Assembly: GCA_028704385.1 (NCBI GenBank) | Contig: JAQVLA010000007.1 | Coordinates: 1-64,000 of the forward strand | Source of the DNA: Bacteroidales bacterium | Lineage (GTDB): Bacteria; Bacteroidota; Bacteroidia; Bacteroidales; F082 | Direction of reading: 5' to 3' | DNA: 64,000 nt | Shown here: piece after piece, positions 31,594 through 41,444 of the stretch | How positions within the stretch are numbered: position 1 is the first letter of the stretch | How the letters are laid out: each line of letters begins with the position of its first letter | Notes under the pieces: generated by a model | Database searches by the model: none | What the model was told of the DNA's origin: nothing | The model's input: only the letters and a program-made list of their open reading frames with translations | Position numbers and translations under genes: made by a program

Positions 31594-33059
31594 TGACAAA
31601 AATATTGTCAGACATATTATATAAATGCCCGGTACGGGAAATTATAGGCGAGGTAAGCAGGCCAATAAATAACCTGCATTTTGATTCGCGCCAATGCAAA
31701 GCTGGTGACGTTTTTATCGCAATCAAAGGCAGTAAAACAGACGGACATGATTACATTGATCAGGTTTTAAAAAAAGATGTTGCGGTTGTTATCTGCGAAA
31801 AATTACCTCAAAAAATTGATAGCAGTGTTGTTTATGTAAAGGTTGAAAATGCTGCTTATACCCTGGCAGTTGCTGCCGGTAACTATTACGACAATCCTTC
31901 ACGAAAACTTCAACTTGTCGGAGTTACGGGTACCAATGGTAAAACTACCATTGCCAGTTTACTTTATGCCCTTTTTTCAGATTTAGGTTATGCCTGCGGA
32001 CTGTTTTCAACCATCGAAAATAAAATCAACGGAAAAGTGTTTCCGGCAACACATACAACTCCCGATCCGCTACAAATCAATGCCTTGCTAAGCCAAATGG
32101 CCGATAAAGGTTGTCAGTACGCTTTTATGGAGGTAAGCTCTCATGCGGTGGCTCAATTTCGGGTTGCCGGGTTGACATTTGCTGGGGGCATTTTTACCAA
32201 TCTTACGCACGATCACCTCGATTATCACGGAGATTTTCAGTCCTATCGGGATGCCAAAAAAGCTTTCTTCGACTGGTTGCCAAAAACTGCTTTTGCACTG
32301 ATCAATACGGATGATAAGAACGGGCAGTTTATGATTCAAAACACTAAAGCGGCAAGTTATTCCTATTCGCTTTTAAAAGCAGCCGATTACAGGGCAAAGA
32401 TATTGGAGAACAGTTTTGAAGGATTGCTTTTACTGCTTGATGGCGAAGAGGTTTCGACACATTTAGTTGGCAAATTCAATGCATATAATCTCCTGGCAGT
32501 TTATGCAGCAAGCCGCTTGCTGGGCATCGCAAAGGCGGAGGCTCTTCAAAGCCTGAGCAAATTGCATTCGGCAACAGGCCGTTTCGATTTGATTTACCAT
32601 CAAACGGGCATAACCGGTATTGTGGACTATGCGCATACACCTGATGCACTGGATAATGTATTAAAAACTATCAATGCCATCAGGACGCATAACGAACAAC
32701 TCATTACAGTGGTGGGTGCCGGGGGTGACCGTGATAAAACCAAACGACCGGAGATGGCGCGCCTGGCAGCTGCTGCAAGCACCAAAGTGATCCTGACTTC
32801 TGATAACCCCAGAACGGAAAATCCAGAAACAATCATTCAGGAGATGCGCAAAGGAGTAGCTGCCGAACATTACAACAGGGTACTTGCAGTAACCAACAGG
32901 AGGGAAGCTATCAGAACTGCAGTGGCCCTGGCTTCCAAAGGCGATATCATTTTGGTAGCCGGCAAAGGTCATGAAACTTACCAGGAAATTAATGGCATCC
33001 GACAGCCATTCGATGATAAAAAGGAACTAAGTAAGGTACTTAACGAAAGAATGAAATAG
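31593..33059 (+). CDS. murE: UDP-MurNAc-L-Ala-D-Glu:meso-diaminopimelate ligase
   Basis: MurE adds the third stem-peptide residue to the cytoplasmic peptidoglycan precursor. The 488-residue protein has the three Mur ligase domains: the N-terminal uridine-binding domain, the central ATPase domain with [15 protein letters not shown] (near residue 112), and the C-terminal domain. The DNPR motif in [10 protein letters not shown] is the signature of enzymes that select meso-diaminopimelate, so the peptidoglycan is of the DAP type. [14 protein letters not shown] is also typical. The start overlaps the ftsI stop by one base. Confidence 0.96.
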   Translation: MTKILSDILYKCPVREIIGEVSRPINNLHFDSRQCKAGDVFIAIKGSKTDGHDYIDQVLKKDVAVVICEKLPQKIDSSVVYVKVENAAYTLAVAAGNYYDNPSRKLQLVGVTGTNGKTTIASLLYALFSDLGYACGLFSTIENKINGKVFPATHTTPDPLQINALLSQMADKGCQYAFMEVSSHAVAQFRVAGLTFAGGIFTNLTHDHLDYHGDFQSYRDAKKAFFDWLPKTAFALINTDDKNGQFMIQNTKAASYSYSLLKAADYRAKILENSFEGLLLLLDGEEVSTHLVGKFNAYNLLAVYAASRLLGIAKAEALQSLSKLHSATGRFDLIYHQTGITGIVDYAHTPDALDNVLKTINAIRTHNEQLITVVGAGGDRDKTKRPEMARLAAAASTKVILTSDNPRTENPETIIQEMRKGVAAEHYNRVLAVTNRREAIRTAVALASKGDIILVAGKGHETYQEINGIRQPFDDKKELSKVLNERMK

Positions 33060-33061
33060 CT

Positions 33062-34300
33062 ATGCTGTATTACTTATTTGAATATTTGGATCAGGCATTT
33101 AACTTCCCGGGAGCGGGAGTGTTTCAGTATATTTCCTTCAGGGCGGCAGCGGCTGTTATTACTTCGCTCATTATTTCACTGCTTTTTGGTAAGCGCTGGA
33201 TCAAATACCTGAATCGCAAACAGGTGGGCGAAATTGTTCGTGATCTGGGATTGGAAGGACAAATTGAAAAGCAGGGAACACCTACAATGGGAGGCTTGAT
33301 AATTCTGGCTTCGATCGTAGTGCCAACGCTTTTATTTACCGATTTGGCCAACACCTATATACTGCTCATGCTGTTTACTACCGTGTGGCTTGGCGGGCTT
33401 GGTTTTGCTGACGATTACATCAAGGTATTCAAAAAGGATAAAAAGGGTTTGCCTCCTAAAGTGAAAATTATTGGCCAGGTGATATTGGGTCTCGTGGTAA
33501 GCCTGGTGATGTATTTTGATAATTCGGTTGTGATGCGCGAAAAAATTGCAACAGCTGATCAGTTGGTTGTTGAAATGCCCGTAAAAGGTGCTGCCAGCAA
33601 GTTTTCGCCTATTGAAATTCAGTCGACAAAAACTACCATTCCTTTTATCAAGAACAATGAATTTGATTATGCAGTGCTGTTGAAATGGCTGGGACCTGAT
33701 TACCGGCAATGGGCGTTTTTGGTTTTTATCCCCATCGTGATATTGATTATCACTGCGGTTTCCAATGGCGCTAACCTCACAGATGGCATGGATGGACTGG
33801 CAGTGGGCACTTCGGCCATAATTGGTGTTACGCTGGGTATTCTGGCCTGGGTTTCGGGCAATATCATCTTCGCCGACTATCTGAATATAATGTATTTGCC
33901 AGATACTGGTGAACTCACAATTTTTATCAGTGCATTTGTGGGTGCCAACATCGGATTTCTTTGGTACAATGCCTTTCCGGCACAGGTCTTTATGGGCGAT
34001 ACCGGCAGTTTGGCATTAGGCGGCATTATTGCTGTTTTTGCCATTCTGATTCGTAAAGAACTGCTGATCCCGATTTTGTGCGGCATCTTCCTGGCTGAAA
34101 GTCTTTCGGTAATGTTGCAGGTAAGTTATTTCAAGTACACGCGGCGAAAACTGGGTGTTGGTCAGCGAATTTTTAAAATGGCACCCTTGCATCATCATTA
34201 TCAAAAACTTGGCTATCCGGAACCTAAAATCGTAATGCGCTTTTTGATTGTAGGGATCATGTTGGCAGTTTTAACGATTATAACTCTAAAAATCAGATAA
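33062..34300 (+). CDS. mraY: Phospho-N-acetylmuramoyl-pentapeptide-transferase
   Basis: MraY transfers phospho-MurNAc-pentapeptide to undecaprenyl phosphate, making lipid I at the inner membrane. The 412-residue protein has about ten membrane segments and the catalytic motifs [10 protein letters not shown] (Asp-Asp), [10 protein letters not shown] and [13 protein letters not shown], plus the PLHHHYQ histidine cluster. Between about residues 155 and 215 it carries an insertion relative to the ~360-residue E. coli enzyme, as is common in Bacteroidota. It starts 2 bases after murE. Confidence 0.95.
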   Translation: MLYYLFEYLDQAFNFPGAGVFQYISFRAAAAVITSLIISLLFGKRWIKYLNRKQVGEIVRDLGLEGQIEKQGTPTMGGLIILASIVVPTLLFTDLANTYILLMLFTTVWLGGLGFADDYIKVFKKDKKGLPPKVKIIGQVILGLVVSLVMYFDNSVVMREKIATADQLVVEMPVKGAASKFSPIEIQSTKTTIPFIKNNEFDYAVLLKWLGPDYRQWAFLVFIPIVILIITAVSNGANLTDGMDGLAVGTSAIIGVTLGILAWVSGNIIFADYLNIMYLPDTGELTIFISAFVGANIGFLWYNAFPAQVFMGDTGSLALGGIIAVFAILIRKELLIPILCGIFLAESLSVMLQVSYFKYTRRKLGVGQRIFKMAPLHHHYQKLGYPEPKIVMRFLIVGIMLAVLTIITLKIR

Positions 34301-34304
34301 ATAC

Positions 34305-35663
34305 ATGAAGTTTTCAGAAACAAAATATCAAAACATTGTTGTGCTGGGAGCCGGCGAAAGCGGCCTCGGTGCAGCATTGCTTGCCCACAAAATGGGTAAG
34401 GAGGTGTTTGTTTCTGATGTTGGAAAAATTGCAGAAGCCAATAAGCAACAACTTAAATCTCATCATCTAAAATTTGAAGAAGGTGAGCACAGCTTAGAGC
34501 GCATCCTGCAAGCAGAGCTGCTTATCAAAAGCCCTGGTATTCCTGATCAGGCTCCTGTGGTTCTGGCTGCCAGATCAAAAGGAATACCAGTGATTTCGGA
34601 GATAGAATTTGCCTCATGGTTTAGCCAGGCATTTATCATTGGGATAACCGGAACCAACGGCAAAACAACAACAACAGCACTTACAGGTCATATCCTGCAG
34701 CATGCAGGTTTTGATGTGTGTGTTGCCGGTAATATTGGGAAAAGTTTTGCAGCTGCACTGGCTGAGGCCGATCACGAATATTTTGTGTTGGAACTGAGTA
34801 GCTTTCAATTGGATGGCATCGTTGATTTTAGGCCAGATATTGCTGTGCTGCTCAATATCACCCCTGATCACCTCGATCGCTATGGAAACTGTTTTGAAGC
34901 CTATGCAGTATCGAAATGGCGTATCACAAAAAATCTCACTGAAAAGGATGCTTTCATTTACAATGCTGATGATGATGTTATAAATAAACTATTGATAAAC
35001 AATAATATAAAGACAAGGAAATTTCCTATTAGCATTCAAAAATCATTTACAACAGAAGGCGCATTTCTGGCAAAAGAATCAATAAACATCAAGATAAATA
35101 AACAAGATTTTAATATGACACTCGAACAATTAGCACTTCAGGGTAAGCATAATACTTACAATTCAATGGCAGCAGGTGTGGCTACCAAATTACTGGATAT
35201 CAGAAAAGAAACTTTAAAACAAAGCCTTTCTGATTTTCAGAATATCGCTCATCGCATCGAGTTTGTAGCCAATGTGCATGGCATAGCTTATTATAACGAT
35301 TCAAAAGCAACAAGTGTAAATGCAACCTGGTATGCCTTGGAAAGCATGGACAGACCGGTTGTGTGGATTGTAGGCGGGCTGGACAAAGGCAATGATTACA
35401 ACAGTTTGGTGCCATTGGTAAAGCAAAAGGTGAAAGCAATTATATGTCTGGGAGCAGACAACAGCAAACTCAAAAAGTTTTTTGGTGAGCTGATTGAGCC
35501 GCTTATTGAAACTACATCGGTTGATCAGGCGGTAATGGCTGCCGCAATGATTGCCTCAAAAGGTGATGTAGTTCTCTTATCACCTGCATGTGCCAGTTTT
35601 GATCTGTTCAAAAATTATGAAGAAAGAGGGGATTTATTTAAAAATGCAGTCAAAGCTTTATAA
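34305..35663 (+). CDS. murD: UDP-N-acetylmuramoyl-L-alanine:D-glutamate ligase
   Basis: MurD adds D-Glu to UDP-MurNAc-L-Ala. The 452-residue protein has an N-terminal Rossmann-like domain (VVLGAGESGLGAALLA), the ATP-binding [16 protein letters not shown] (near residue 112), the LELSSFQLD segment and the C-terminal YYNDSKATSVNATWYAL with VWIVGGLDKG. All are typical of MurD. It starts 4 bases after mraY. Confidence 0.96.
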   Translation: MKFSETKYQNIVVLGAGESGLGAALLAHKMGKEVFVSDVGKIAEANKQQLKSHHLKFEEGEHSLERILQAELLIKSPGIPDQAPVVLAARSKGIPVISEIEFASWFSQAFIIGITGTNGKTTTTALTGHILQHAGFDVCVAGNIGKSFAAALAEADHEYFVLELSSFQLDGIVDFRPDIAVLLNITPDHLDRYGNCFEAYAVSKWRITKNLTEKDAFIYNADDDVINKLLINNNIKTRKFPISIQKSFTTEGAFLAKESINIKINKQDFNMTLEQLALQGKHNTYNSMAAGVATKLLDIRKETLKQSLSDFQNIAHRIEFVANVHGIAYYNDSKATSVNATWYALESMDRPVVWIVGGLDKGNDYNSLVPLVKQKVKAIICLGADNSKLKKFFGELIEPLIETTSVDQAVMAAAMIASKGDVVLLSPACASFDLFKNYEERGDLFKNAVKAL

Positions 35664-35672
35664 TTCAAAAAG

Positions 35673-36857
35673 ATGTTAAACAAATTTTTGAGCGATATAA
35701 AAGGAGATAAGGTGATTTGGTCAGTAGTGATTCTGCTGTCGCTTTTTTCATTGCTGGCCGTTTACAGTTCTACCGGTACGCTGGCCTATAAATATCAGGA
35801 CGGCAATACGGAATATTATATGCTCAAGCATTTTGTGATCTTGTTTTTGGGTTTTGTTTTTATGTATCTGATGCACAAGATCAGGTATGTTTATTTTTCG
35901 CCGGTGTTTCAGGTGGCGCTGTGGATTGCAATCCCATTGCTGCTTCTGACGCTTATTTTTGGGCTTAACCTCAACGAAGCCAAGCGTGTTTTGCCACTGC
36001 CATTTAATTTGACATTTCAAACCAGCGACCTGGCCAAACTCACCCTCATCATGTACCTGGCGCGAATGCTTACAAAAAAGCAGGATCACATAAAAGATTT
36101 TAAATCAGCATTTGTTCCGCTGATGATTCCGGTATTGTTAGTAGTTTTTCTCGTACTTCCGGCAAACTTCAGCACAGCGGCTATGATTTTCTCCACAAGC
36201 CTGGTATTATTGTTTATCGGCAGGGTAAATCTGAAATATATTTTCTCATTGATCGGTATCGGATTGGTTGCACTTACAATTTTTATCCTGATATTACTAC
36301 AATTGCCCGAAGACCGACAAGGCAGGCTCTTGACATGGAAGAGCAGAATTGAAAACTTTACAAATGACACTGGCGACAACTATCAGATCGAGCAGGCTCA
36401 GATTGCCATTGCCAATGGAAAATTCTTTGGAAAACTTCCCGGTAACAGCACACAACGAAATTTTTTGCCTCATCCTTATTCAGATTTTATTTTTGCCATC
36501 ATCATCGAGGAATATGGGTTATTAGGTGGTGGTTTTATGGTTTTGCTCTATCTGATATTACTTTTCAGAGCAGTAGTAATCGTGACGAAGATACCACAAA
36601 GCTTTGGTGCATTTCTTTCCATTGGCGTTGCCTTTAGCCTGGTATTTCAAGCTATGGTAAATATGGGTGTGGCAGTTGGTTTGCTTCCTGTTACTGGTCA
36701 GCCTTTACCACTGGTAAGTATGGGTGGTACTTCCATCTGGTTTACCAGTTTGTCAATTGGAATTATGTTGAGTGTAAGTAAAGAAATTGCACGAAAAGAA
36801 CTTGAAAAAGAGGAGTTTGAACAAGATGAAGAAGTCGCCGAAACGGTTTATAGTTAG
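35673..36857 (+). CDS. ftsW: Lipid II polymerase FtsW (SEDS family)
   Basis: This 394-residue SEDS-family glycosyltransferase polymerises lipid II with FtsI at the septum. About ten membrane segments are predicted. Family features are the LAVYSSTG segment in the first helices, KRVLPLPF followed by FQTSDLAKLTLIMYLA, the PHPYSDFIFAIIIEEYG loop with the catalytic Asp, and PVTGQPLPLVSMGGTS. The tail is acidic. Location between murD and murG identifies it as FtsW rather than RodA. The 3' end overlaps murG by 32 bases. Confidence 0.94.
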   Translation: MLNKFLSDIKGDKVIWSVVILLSLFSLLAVYSSTGTLAYKYQDGNTEYYMLKHFVILFLGFVFMYLMHKIRYVYFSPVFQVALWIAIPLLLLTLIFGLNLNEAKRVLPLPFNLTFQTSDLAKLTLIMYLARMLTKKQDHIKDFKSAFVPLMIPVLLVVFLVLPANFSTAAMIFSTSLVLLFIGRVNLKYIFSLIGIGLVALTIFILILLQLPEDRQGRLLTWKSRIENFTNDTGDNYQIEQAQIAIANGKFFGKLPGNSTQRNFLPHPYSDFIFAIIIEEYGLLGGGFMVLLYLILLFRAVVIVTKIPQSFGAFLSIGVAFSLVFQAMVNMGVAVGLLPVTGQPLPLVSMGGTSIWFTSLSIGIMLSVSKEIARKELEKEEFEQDEEVAETVYS

Positions 36858-37938
36858 CGGAGGAGGAACGGGTGGCCACATTTTTCCGGCCATCGCCATT
36901 GCCGATGCTCTGCGCAGGCGAATGCCTGATGCCGAACTGCTTTTTGTGGGTGCCCGCGGCCGGATGGAAATGCAGCGTGTGCCTCAGGCAGGCTATGCCA
37001 TCAAGGGGCTTTGGATCAGCGGGTTTCAGCGGAAGCTGAGCTTCAAAAATCTCCTTTTCCCTATTAAACTGGTTCATAGCTTGATAAAGGCAAGAAACAT
37101 ACTTAAACACTTCAAGCCGGATATAGTGATCGGTGTTGGTGGTTATGCCAGCGGACCCACCTTACGTGCGGCTGTTCAACTCAAAATTCCGACATTAATC
37201 CAGGAACAAAACTCGTTCCCTGGCATCACAAACCGCTTATTGGCGTCAAAAGTGAATAAAATATGCACGGCTTACGATTATATGAATCAATGGTTTCCGG
37301 CCGAAAAGACGGCACTTACTGGTAATCCGCTCCGAAAACATGCAGTCCAAATTGTGGGTAAGAGAGAGGAGGCATTAAGGTTTTTTGGAATGAAAGATTC
37401 GCAGCCAATTGCTCTGATTGTTGGTGGAAGTCAGGGCGCTTTGGCAATCAACAAAGCCTTAAAAGCAAACCTGGCACTTTTGGCACAATCAGAAATTCAG
37501 ATGATCTGGCAGACCGGAAAGTTTTTTGAAGCAGAAGCTGTTCAGATAATAAATGAGTTGACCTGGAAAAATTGTTATGTTACAGCCTTTATTGATCGGA
37601 TGGACCTGGCATATGCTGCCGCTGATTTTGTAGTTTCCAGGGCAGGTGCTATGGCTATTTCGGAGCTGGCAGTGGTTCAAAAAGCAGTGATTTTTGTGCC
37701 TTTGCCCACTGCTGCCGAAGATCACCAGACCAGTAATGCAAAACGGCTGAACAAGGTTGGTGCTGCTGAGATTATCATTAATAGCAAAGCTGACAGTGAG
37801 CTTGTGCCGGCTATGATGGCTTTGGCTGCCAATGAATCGAAGCGGCTGCAGATGAGTAGGGCCATCGCAGCTTTTGCGCTCCCTGATGCAGATGAAGCCA
37901 TTGTTGATGAAATAGAAAAAATACTTGATTCGAGATGA
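36826..37938 (+). CDS. murG: UDP-GlcNAc:lipid I N-acetylglucosaminyltransferase
   Basis: MurG makes lipid II on the cytoplasmic face of the membrane. The 370-residue GT-B enzyme has the N-terminal SGGGTGGHIFPAIAIADAL motif, the VGVGGYASGP segment, QEQNSFPGITNR, and in the C-terminal half GGSQGALAINKAL and SRAGAMAISELA with the donor-binding Glu. I chose ATG 36826 (MKKSPKRFIVS), which puts the glycine loop at the usual distance. This overlaps ftsW by 32 bases in another frame. Confidence 0.95.
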   Translation: MKKSPKRFIVSGGGTGGHIFPAIAIADALRRRMPDAELLFVGARGRMEMQRVPQAGYAIKGLWISGFQRKLSFKNLLFPIKLVHSLIKARNILKHFKPDIVIGVGGYASGPTLRAAVQLKIPTLIQEQNSFPGITNRLLASKVNKICTAYDYMNQWFPAEKTALTGNPLRKHAVQIVGKREEALRFFGMKDSQPIALIVGGSQGALAINKALKANLALLAQSEIQMIWQTGKFFEAEAVQIINELTWKNCYVTAFIDRMDLAYAAADFVVSRAGAMAISELAVVQKAVIFVPLPTAAEDHQTSNAKRLNKVGAAEIIINSKADSELVPAMMALAANESKRLQMSRAIAAFALPDADEAIVDEIEKILDSR

Positions 37939-39281
37939 AAATAAAAACCGGAGATCGCATATTTTTCCTTGGTATCGGTGGCATCGGCATGAGTGCCCTG
38001 GCTCGTTATGCCCGAAAACAAGGAGCATGGGTTTCCGGTTACGACCGCACAGCTACAGAAATCACAGATGAATTGATAGCTGAAGGTATTCCGGTTATTT
38101 TTAAGGATGATCCTGAATTATTACCTGATCAGCTTGATCTTGTGGTGTTTACTCCTGCCATACCAAACGACAGTCTATTGTTGGACAGGGTAAAAAAATT
38201 AAATATCCAACTGCTCAAAAGGGCACAGCTATTAGGTGTTCTCTCCGAATCTGAATTTACAATTGCCATTGCAGGCACACACGGAAAAACTTCAATCACT
38301 GCCCTTACAGCCTGGATTTTGCATCAGGCTGGTATCCACATAACAGCCTTTATTGGTGGGGTTTCTAAAAATTTCAACAGCAATCTTGTCCTCGACGAAA
38401 ATCCGAATGTTTTCGTTGTTGAGGCTGATGAATTTGATCGCTCTTTCATGTATCTTAAACCTGATATGGCAGTAATATCTGCAATAGAGGCAGACCACCT
38501 CGATATTTATGGTGATGCAACCTATTTATGTGATGCTTTTCGGGAGTTTGCCAACCGATTACCAGAGGACGGTTACCTGGTTCTGCAGGAAGATCAAAAC
38601 CTAAGATGTAATGCTCATTTATTATGCTATGGCTTTTCGAAACATTCGGCCACTCGCGCTCAAAATATTGTTGTAAGGCCTGAAGGTCAGTATTTTGAAC
38701 TTGTTTTTCCTGATAAAAACACAATCAAAGCCTTTTTGCCTTTAGCCGGAAAGCATAACCTGAGTAATGCACTTGCTGCAGCTTCTGTAGCCTGGCTTTA
38801 TAAAGTTATTCCGGAGACGATCGCAGCCGGATTAGCTTCGTTTAAGGGAATTAAAAGGCGTTTCGACATCCGGGTGAATCAAAGATATTTTTATGTTGAC
38901 GACTATGCGCATCATCCAACAGAAATAAAAGCCTGCCTGCAAGCAGTGCGATCACTTTTTCCAAATAAGCGGATCACTGCAGTATTTCAGCCGCATCTGT
39001 ATAGCCGCACCCGCGATTTTATGGCTGATTTTGCAAGAAGTTTGGAGGCCATTGACGATCTGATCCTGTTGGATATTTATCCGGCCCGCGAACTGCCCAT
39101 CCCTGAAGTTAGTTCAGAAAAGTTACTTCAAATGATTAATCTTACTGACAAGAAACTTGCCAGGAAAGAACATCTCCTCGAACTGATCGACCAGCAACGT
39201 CCTGAAGTATTGGTAACCATGGGTGCCGGTGATATTGACCGTTTTGTTAAACCTCTCGAAAAAATGATTTCCCAATGGTAA
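37935..39281 (+). CDS. murC: UDP-N-acetylmuramate:L-alanine ligase
   Basis: MurC adds the first L-alanine of the stem peptide. The 448-residue protein has the N-terminal FLGIGGIGMSALARYA motif, ATP-binding IAGTHGKTSITALTAW (near residue 115), the VVEADEFDRSF segment and C-terminal DDYAHHPTEIKACL with VFQPHLYSRTRDF. It overlaps murG by 4 bases (ATGA) and ftsQ by 7. It is a stand-alone ligase, not fused to ddl. Confidence 0.96.
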   Translation: MKIKTGDRIFFLGIGGIGMSALARYARKQGAWVSGYDRTATEITDELIAEGIPVIFKDDPELLPDQLDLVVFTPAIPNDSLLLDRVKKLNIQLLKRAQLLGVLSESEFTIAIAGTHGKTSITALTAWILHQAGIHITAFIGGVSKNFNSNLVLDENPNVFVVEADEFDRSFMYLKPDMAVISAIEADHLDIYGDATYLCDAFREFANRLPEDGYLVLQEDQNLRCNAHLLCYGFSKHSATRAQNIVVRPEGQYFELVFPDKNTIKAFLPLAGKHNLSNALAAASVAWLYKVIPETIAAGLASFKGIKRRFDIRVNQRYFYVDDYAHHPTEIKACLQAVRSLFPNKRITAVFQPHLYSRTRDFMADFARSLEAIDDLILLDIYPARELPIPEVSSEKLLQMINLTDKKLARKEHLLELIDQQRPEVLVTMGAGDIDRFVKPLEKMISQW

Positions 39282-40057
39282 AGCGCATACTCACCATATC
39301 ATTTTGGGCAATCACCATTGCGGGGGTTTTGTTGCTTGCCTGGCTGGCAAGGCAGCATTACCTGAATAGTCCGGTTAATGGGTTGGAAATAAACATCATG
39401 CGTGAACAGCAGAGTGGGTTTTTGATCCACGAAAAGCTTGAAGAAACGATATATAAACTCACTGACTCCTTGAAGTCAAAACGCATTCGCGATATTGGAA
39501 TGGCAGACCTGGAGAACAATTTGCAGCAAAACCCCTGGATTGCAGAAGCCGATGTAAGCACAACGCTTAACGGCGTATTGCAAGTGATTGTGCACGAGCG
39601 TTCTGCTGTTTTAAGGGCATACAATCGTAAGAATCAGTCGCTTTATATTGATGCTGATGGTGTGATTTTTCCTGTAAATCCTGAATTTGCAGCACGTGTC
39701 CCAATTGTGAATGGATATTTGAATTTTCCGGCAGTAGGTTACAAAACCGCCCGTATCTCTGACTCGGCTTACATTCATTCTTCTCTCTGGCCGGCTTTTC
39801 AGCTTAATGAAAAACTTCGTAATGATGTGTTTTTGAGCAGTCTGATTGATCAGATTTATATCAATAGTTTAGGCGAGATTGAGTTAAGTCCCAAGCTGGG
39901 AAGTGCTACTGTTTTGATTGGCGACCTTTCTAATCTGGATGAAAAACTCATTTACCTGAAAGCGTTTTATACTCAAAAAGGACTCAGTTCGGAATTGGCA
40001 GATTACCGTCTGGTAAATTTAAAATTTGAAAATCAAATAGTTTGTACAAAAAGATAG
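39275..40057 (+). CDS. ftsQ: Division protein FtsQ/DivIB
   Basis: This 260-residue bitopic membrane protein has one membrane segment near residues 5-24, then a POTRA-like region (about residues 60-115, including ENNLQQNPWIAEADVSTTLN) and a beta domain (VIVHERSAVLRAYN). FtsQ links early and late division proteins in the periplasm. Sequence similarity is modest, as usual for this family, but the POTRA pattern and the place between murC and ftsA are clear. It starts inside the murC end. Confidence 0.88.
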   Translation: MVKRILTISFWAITIAGVLLLAWLARQHYLNSPVNGLEINIMREQQSGFLIHEKLEETIYKLTDSLKSKRIRDIGMADLENNLQQNPWIAEADVSTTLNGVLQVIVHERSAVLRAYNRKNQSLYIDADGVIFPVNPEFAARVPIVNGYLNFPAVGYKTARISDSAYIHSSLWPAFQLNEKLRNDVFLSSLIDQIYINSLGEIELSPKLGSATVLIGDLSNLDEKLIYLKAFYTQKGLSSELADYRLVNLKFENQIVCTKR

Positions 40058-40061
40058 CACC

Positions 40062-41357
40062 ATGAAAACATCTGACATTATTGTAGGATTGGACATAGGA
40101 ACCACAAAAATTGCCTGCCTGGTGGGCAGAAAGAATGAGAATGGGAAGATTGAAATTATTGGACATGGCAAAACTGAGTCAATTGGCGTTAAACGTGGAC
40201 TGGTTTCAAATATTGAAGATACCGTTAATTCTATCCGAAAAGCTGTTGACGAAGCCTCTGCCCGTTCTGGTGTTGATATTAAATATGTGAATGTTGGTAT
40301 TGCAGGACAGCATATCAAAAGCCTTCAGCATCGCGGAAGTTTGATTCGGGAGAACAGTGAAGAGGAGATCAACAGGCTGGAGATTGAAAAGTTGACCAAT
40401 GATATGTACAAACTAAGCATGTCGGCTGGCGAAGAAATTATTGACGTGATTCCACAGGAATATATTGTGGATGGCGAACAGGGTATCAAGCATCCGGTCG
40501 GCATGTTGGGGAGTAAGCTGGAAGCAAATTTTCATGTAATTATTGGCCAGACAGCTGCAGCCAAAAATGTTTTAAAATGCGTGAAACGGGCTGGTCTCGA
40601 AATGGTTGATCTTATTCTTGAACCTATCGCTTCTGCCGAGGCTGTTTTGGGCGATGATGAAAAAGAGGCTGGTGTGGTGTTGGTGGATATCGGGGGCGGA
40701 ACCACCGATATTGCCATTTTTCACGACCGGATTATCCGTCATACGGCTGTGATACCCTTTGGAGGTGATATCATTACCGAAGACATACGGGAGGGTTGTA
40801 CCATAATCAAAAAACATGCTGAGGAAGTAAAAATAAAATTTGGGTCGTCGCTTGCCAGCGAAAACCGGGACGACGAAGTTGTTTCCATCCCCGGAATCAG
40901 AGGGCGTGCTCCCAAAGAGATTTCTTTCCGCAATCTGGCATCAATTATCCAGGCTCGTCTGGAAGAAATCTTTGAACATGTACATTACGAAATAAAAAAT
41001 TCAGGTTTCGAACGGAAACTGATTGCCGGCATTGTACTTACCGGTGGAGGCGCTTTGATGCGGCATATCGATCAACTGGCAGCTTTTGTAACAGGAATGG
41101 ATGTCAGGATCGGCTATCCCAACGAACACCTGGCCAAAGGCACTGTCGAAGAGTTGGCCAGCCCTATGTATGCAACAGGTATCGGCTTGGTGATCGAAGG
41201 AATATCACGGCATCTTAATGAAGAAGAAATGGAAAAACTGAAAGCTGCTTTCGATCCGTCACAGCCTAAATCCAAACAAAAGCAAACCATTGATAAAAAA
41301 AGCAGTAATTACCTGGATAAAATCAAGAAGCTGTTCGACAGAGATTTAATCGAATAA
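40062..41357 (+). CDS. ftsA: Cell division protein FtsA
   Basis: This 431-residue actin-fold protein tethers FtsZ to the membrane. It has the phosphate 1 loop VGLDIGTTKIACLVGR at the start, the 1C SHS2 domain (about residues 85-165), the phosphate 2 loop VDIGGGTTDIAIF, and the adenosine motif VLTGGGALMR. The C-terminal ~20 residues (KIKKLFDRDLIE) form a likely amphipathic membrane-binding helix. It lies 4 bases after ftsQ and 87 before ftsZ. Confidence 0.96.
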   Translation: MKTSDIIVGLDIGTTKIACLVGRKNENGKIEIIGHGKTESIGVKRGLVSNIEDTVNSIRKAVDEASARSGVDIKYVNVGIAGQHIKSLQHRGSLIRENSEEEINRLEIEKLTNDMYKLSMSAGEEIIDVIPQEYIVDGEQGIKHPVGMLGSKLEANFHVIIGQTAAAKNVLKCVKRAGLEMVDLILEPIASAEAVLGDDEKEAGVVLVDIGGGTTDIAIFHDRIIRHTAVIPFGGDIITEDIREGCTIIKKHAEEVKIKFGSSLASENRDDEVVSIPGIRGRAPKEISFRNLASIIQARLEEIFEHVHYEIKNSGFERKLIAGIVLTGGGALMRHIDQLAAFVTGMDVRIGYPNEHLAKGTVEELASPMYATGIGLVIEGISRHLNEEEMEKLKAAFDPSQPKSKQKQTIDKKSSNYLDKIKKLFDRDLIE

Positions 41358-41444
41358 AAACTATTAACCTCAATTTGTTGAAAACTATCATTAAGCCAAT
41401 TCATAAACACCAATCTAGTAAGTAATTTTAAAAATCTAAATACC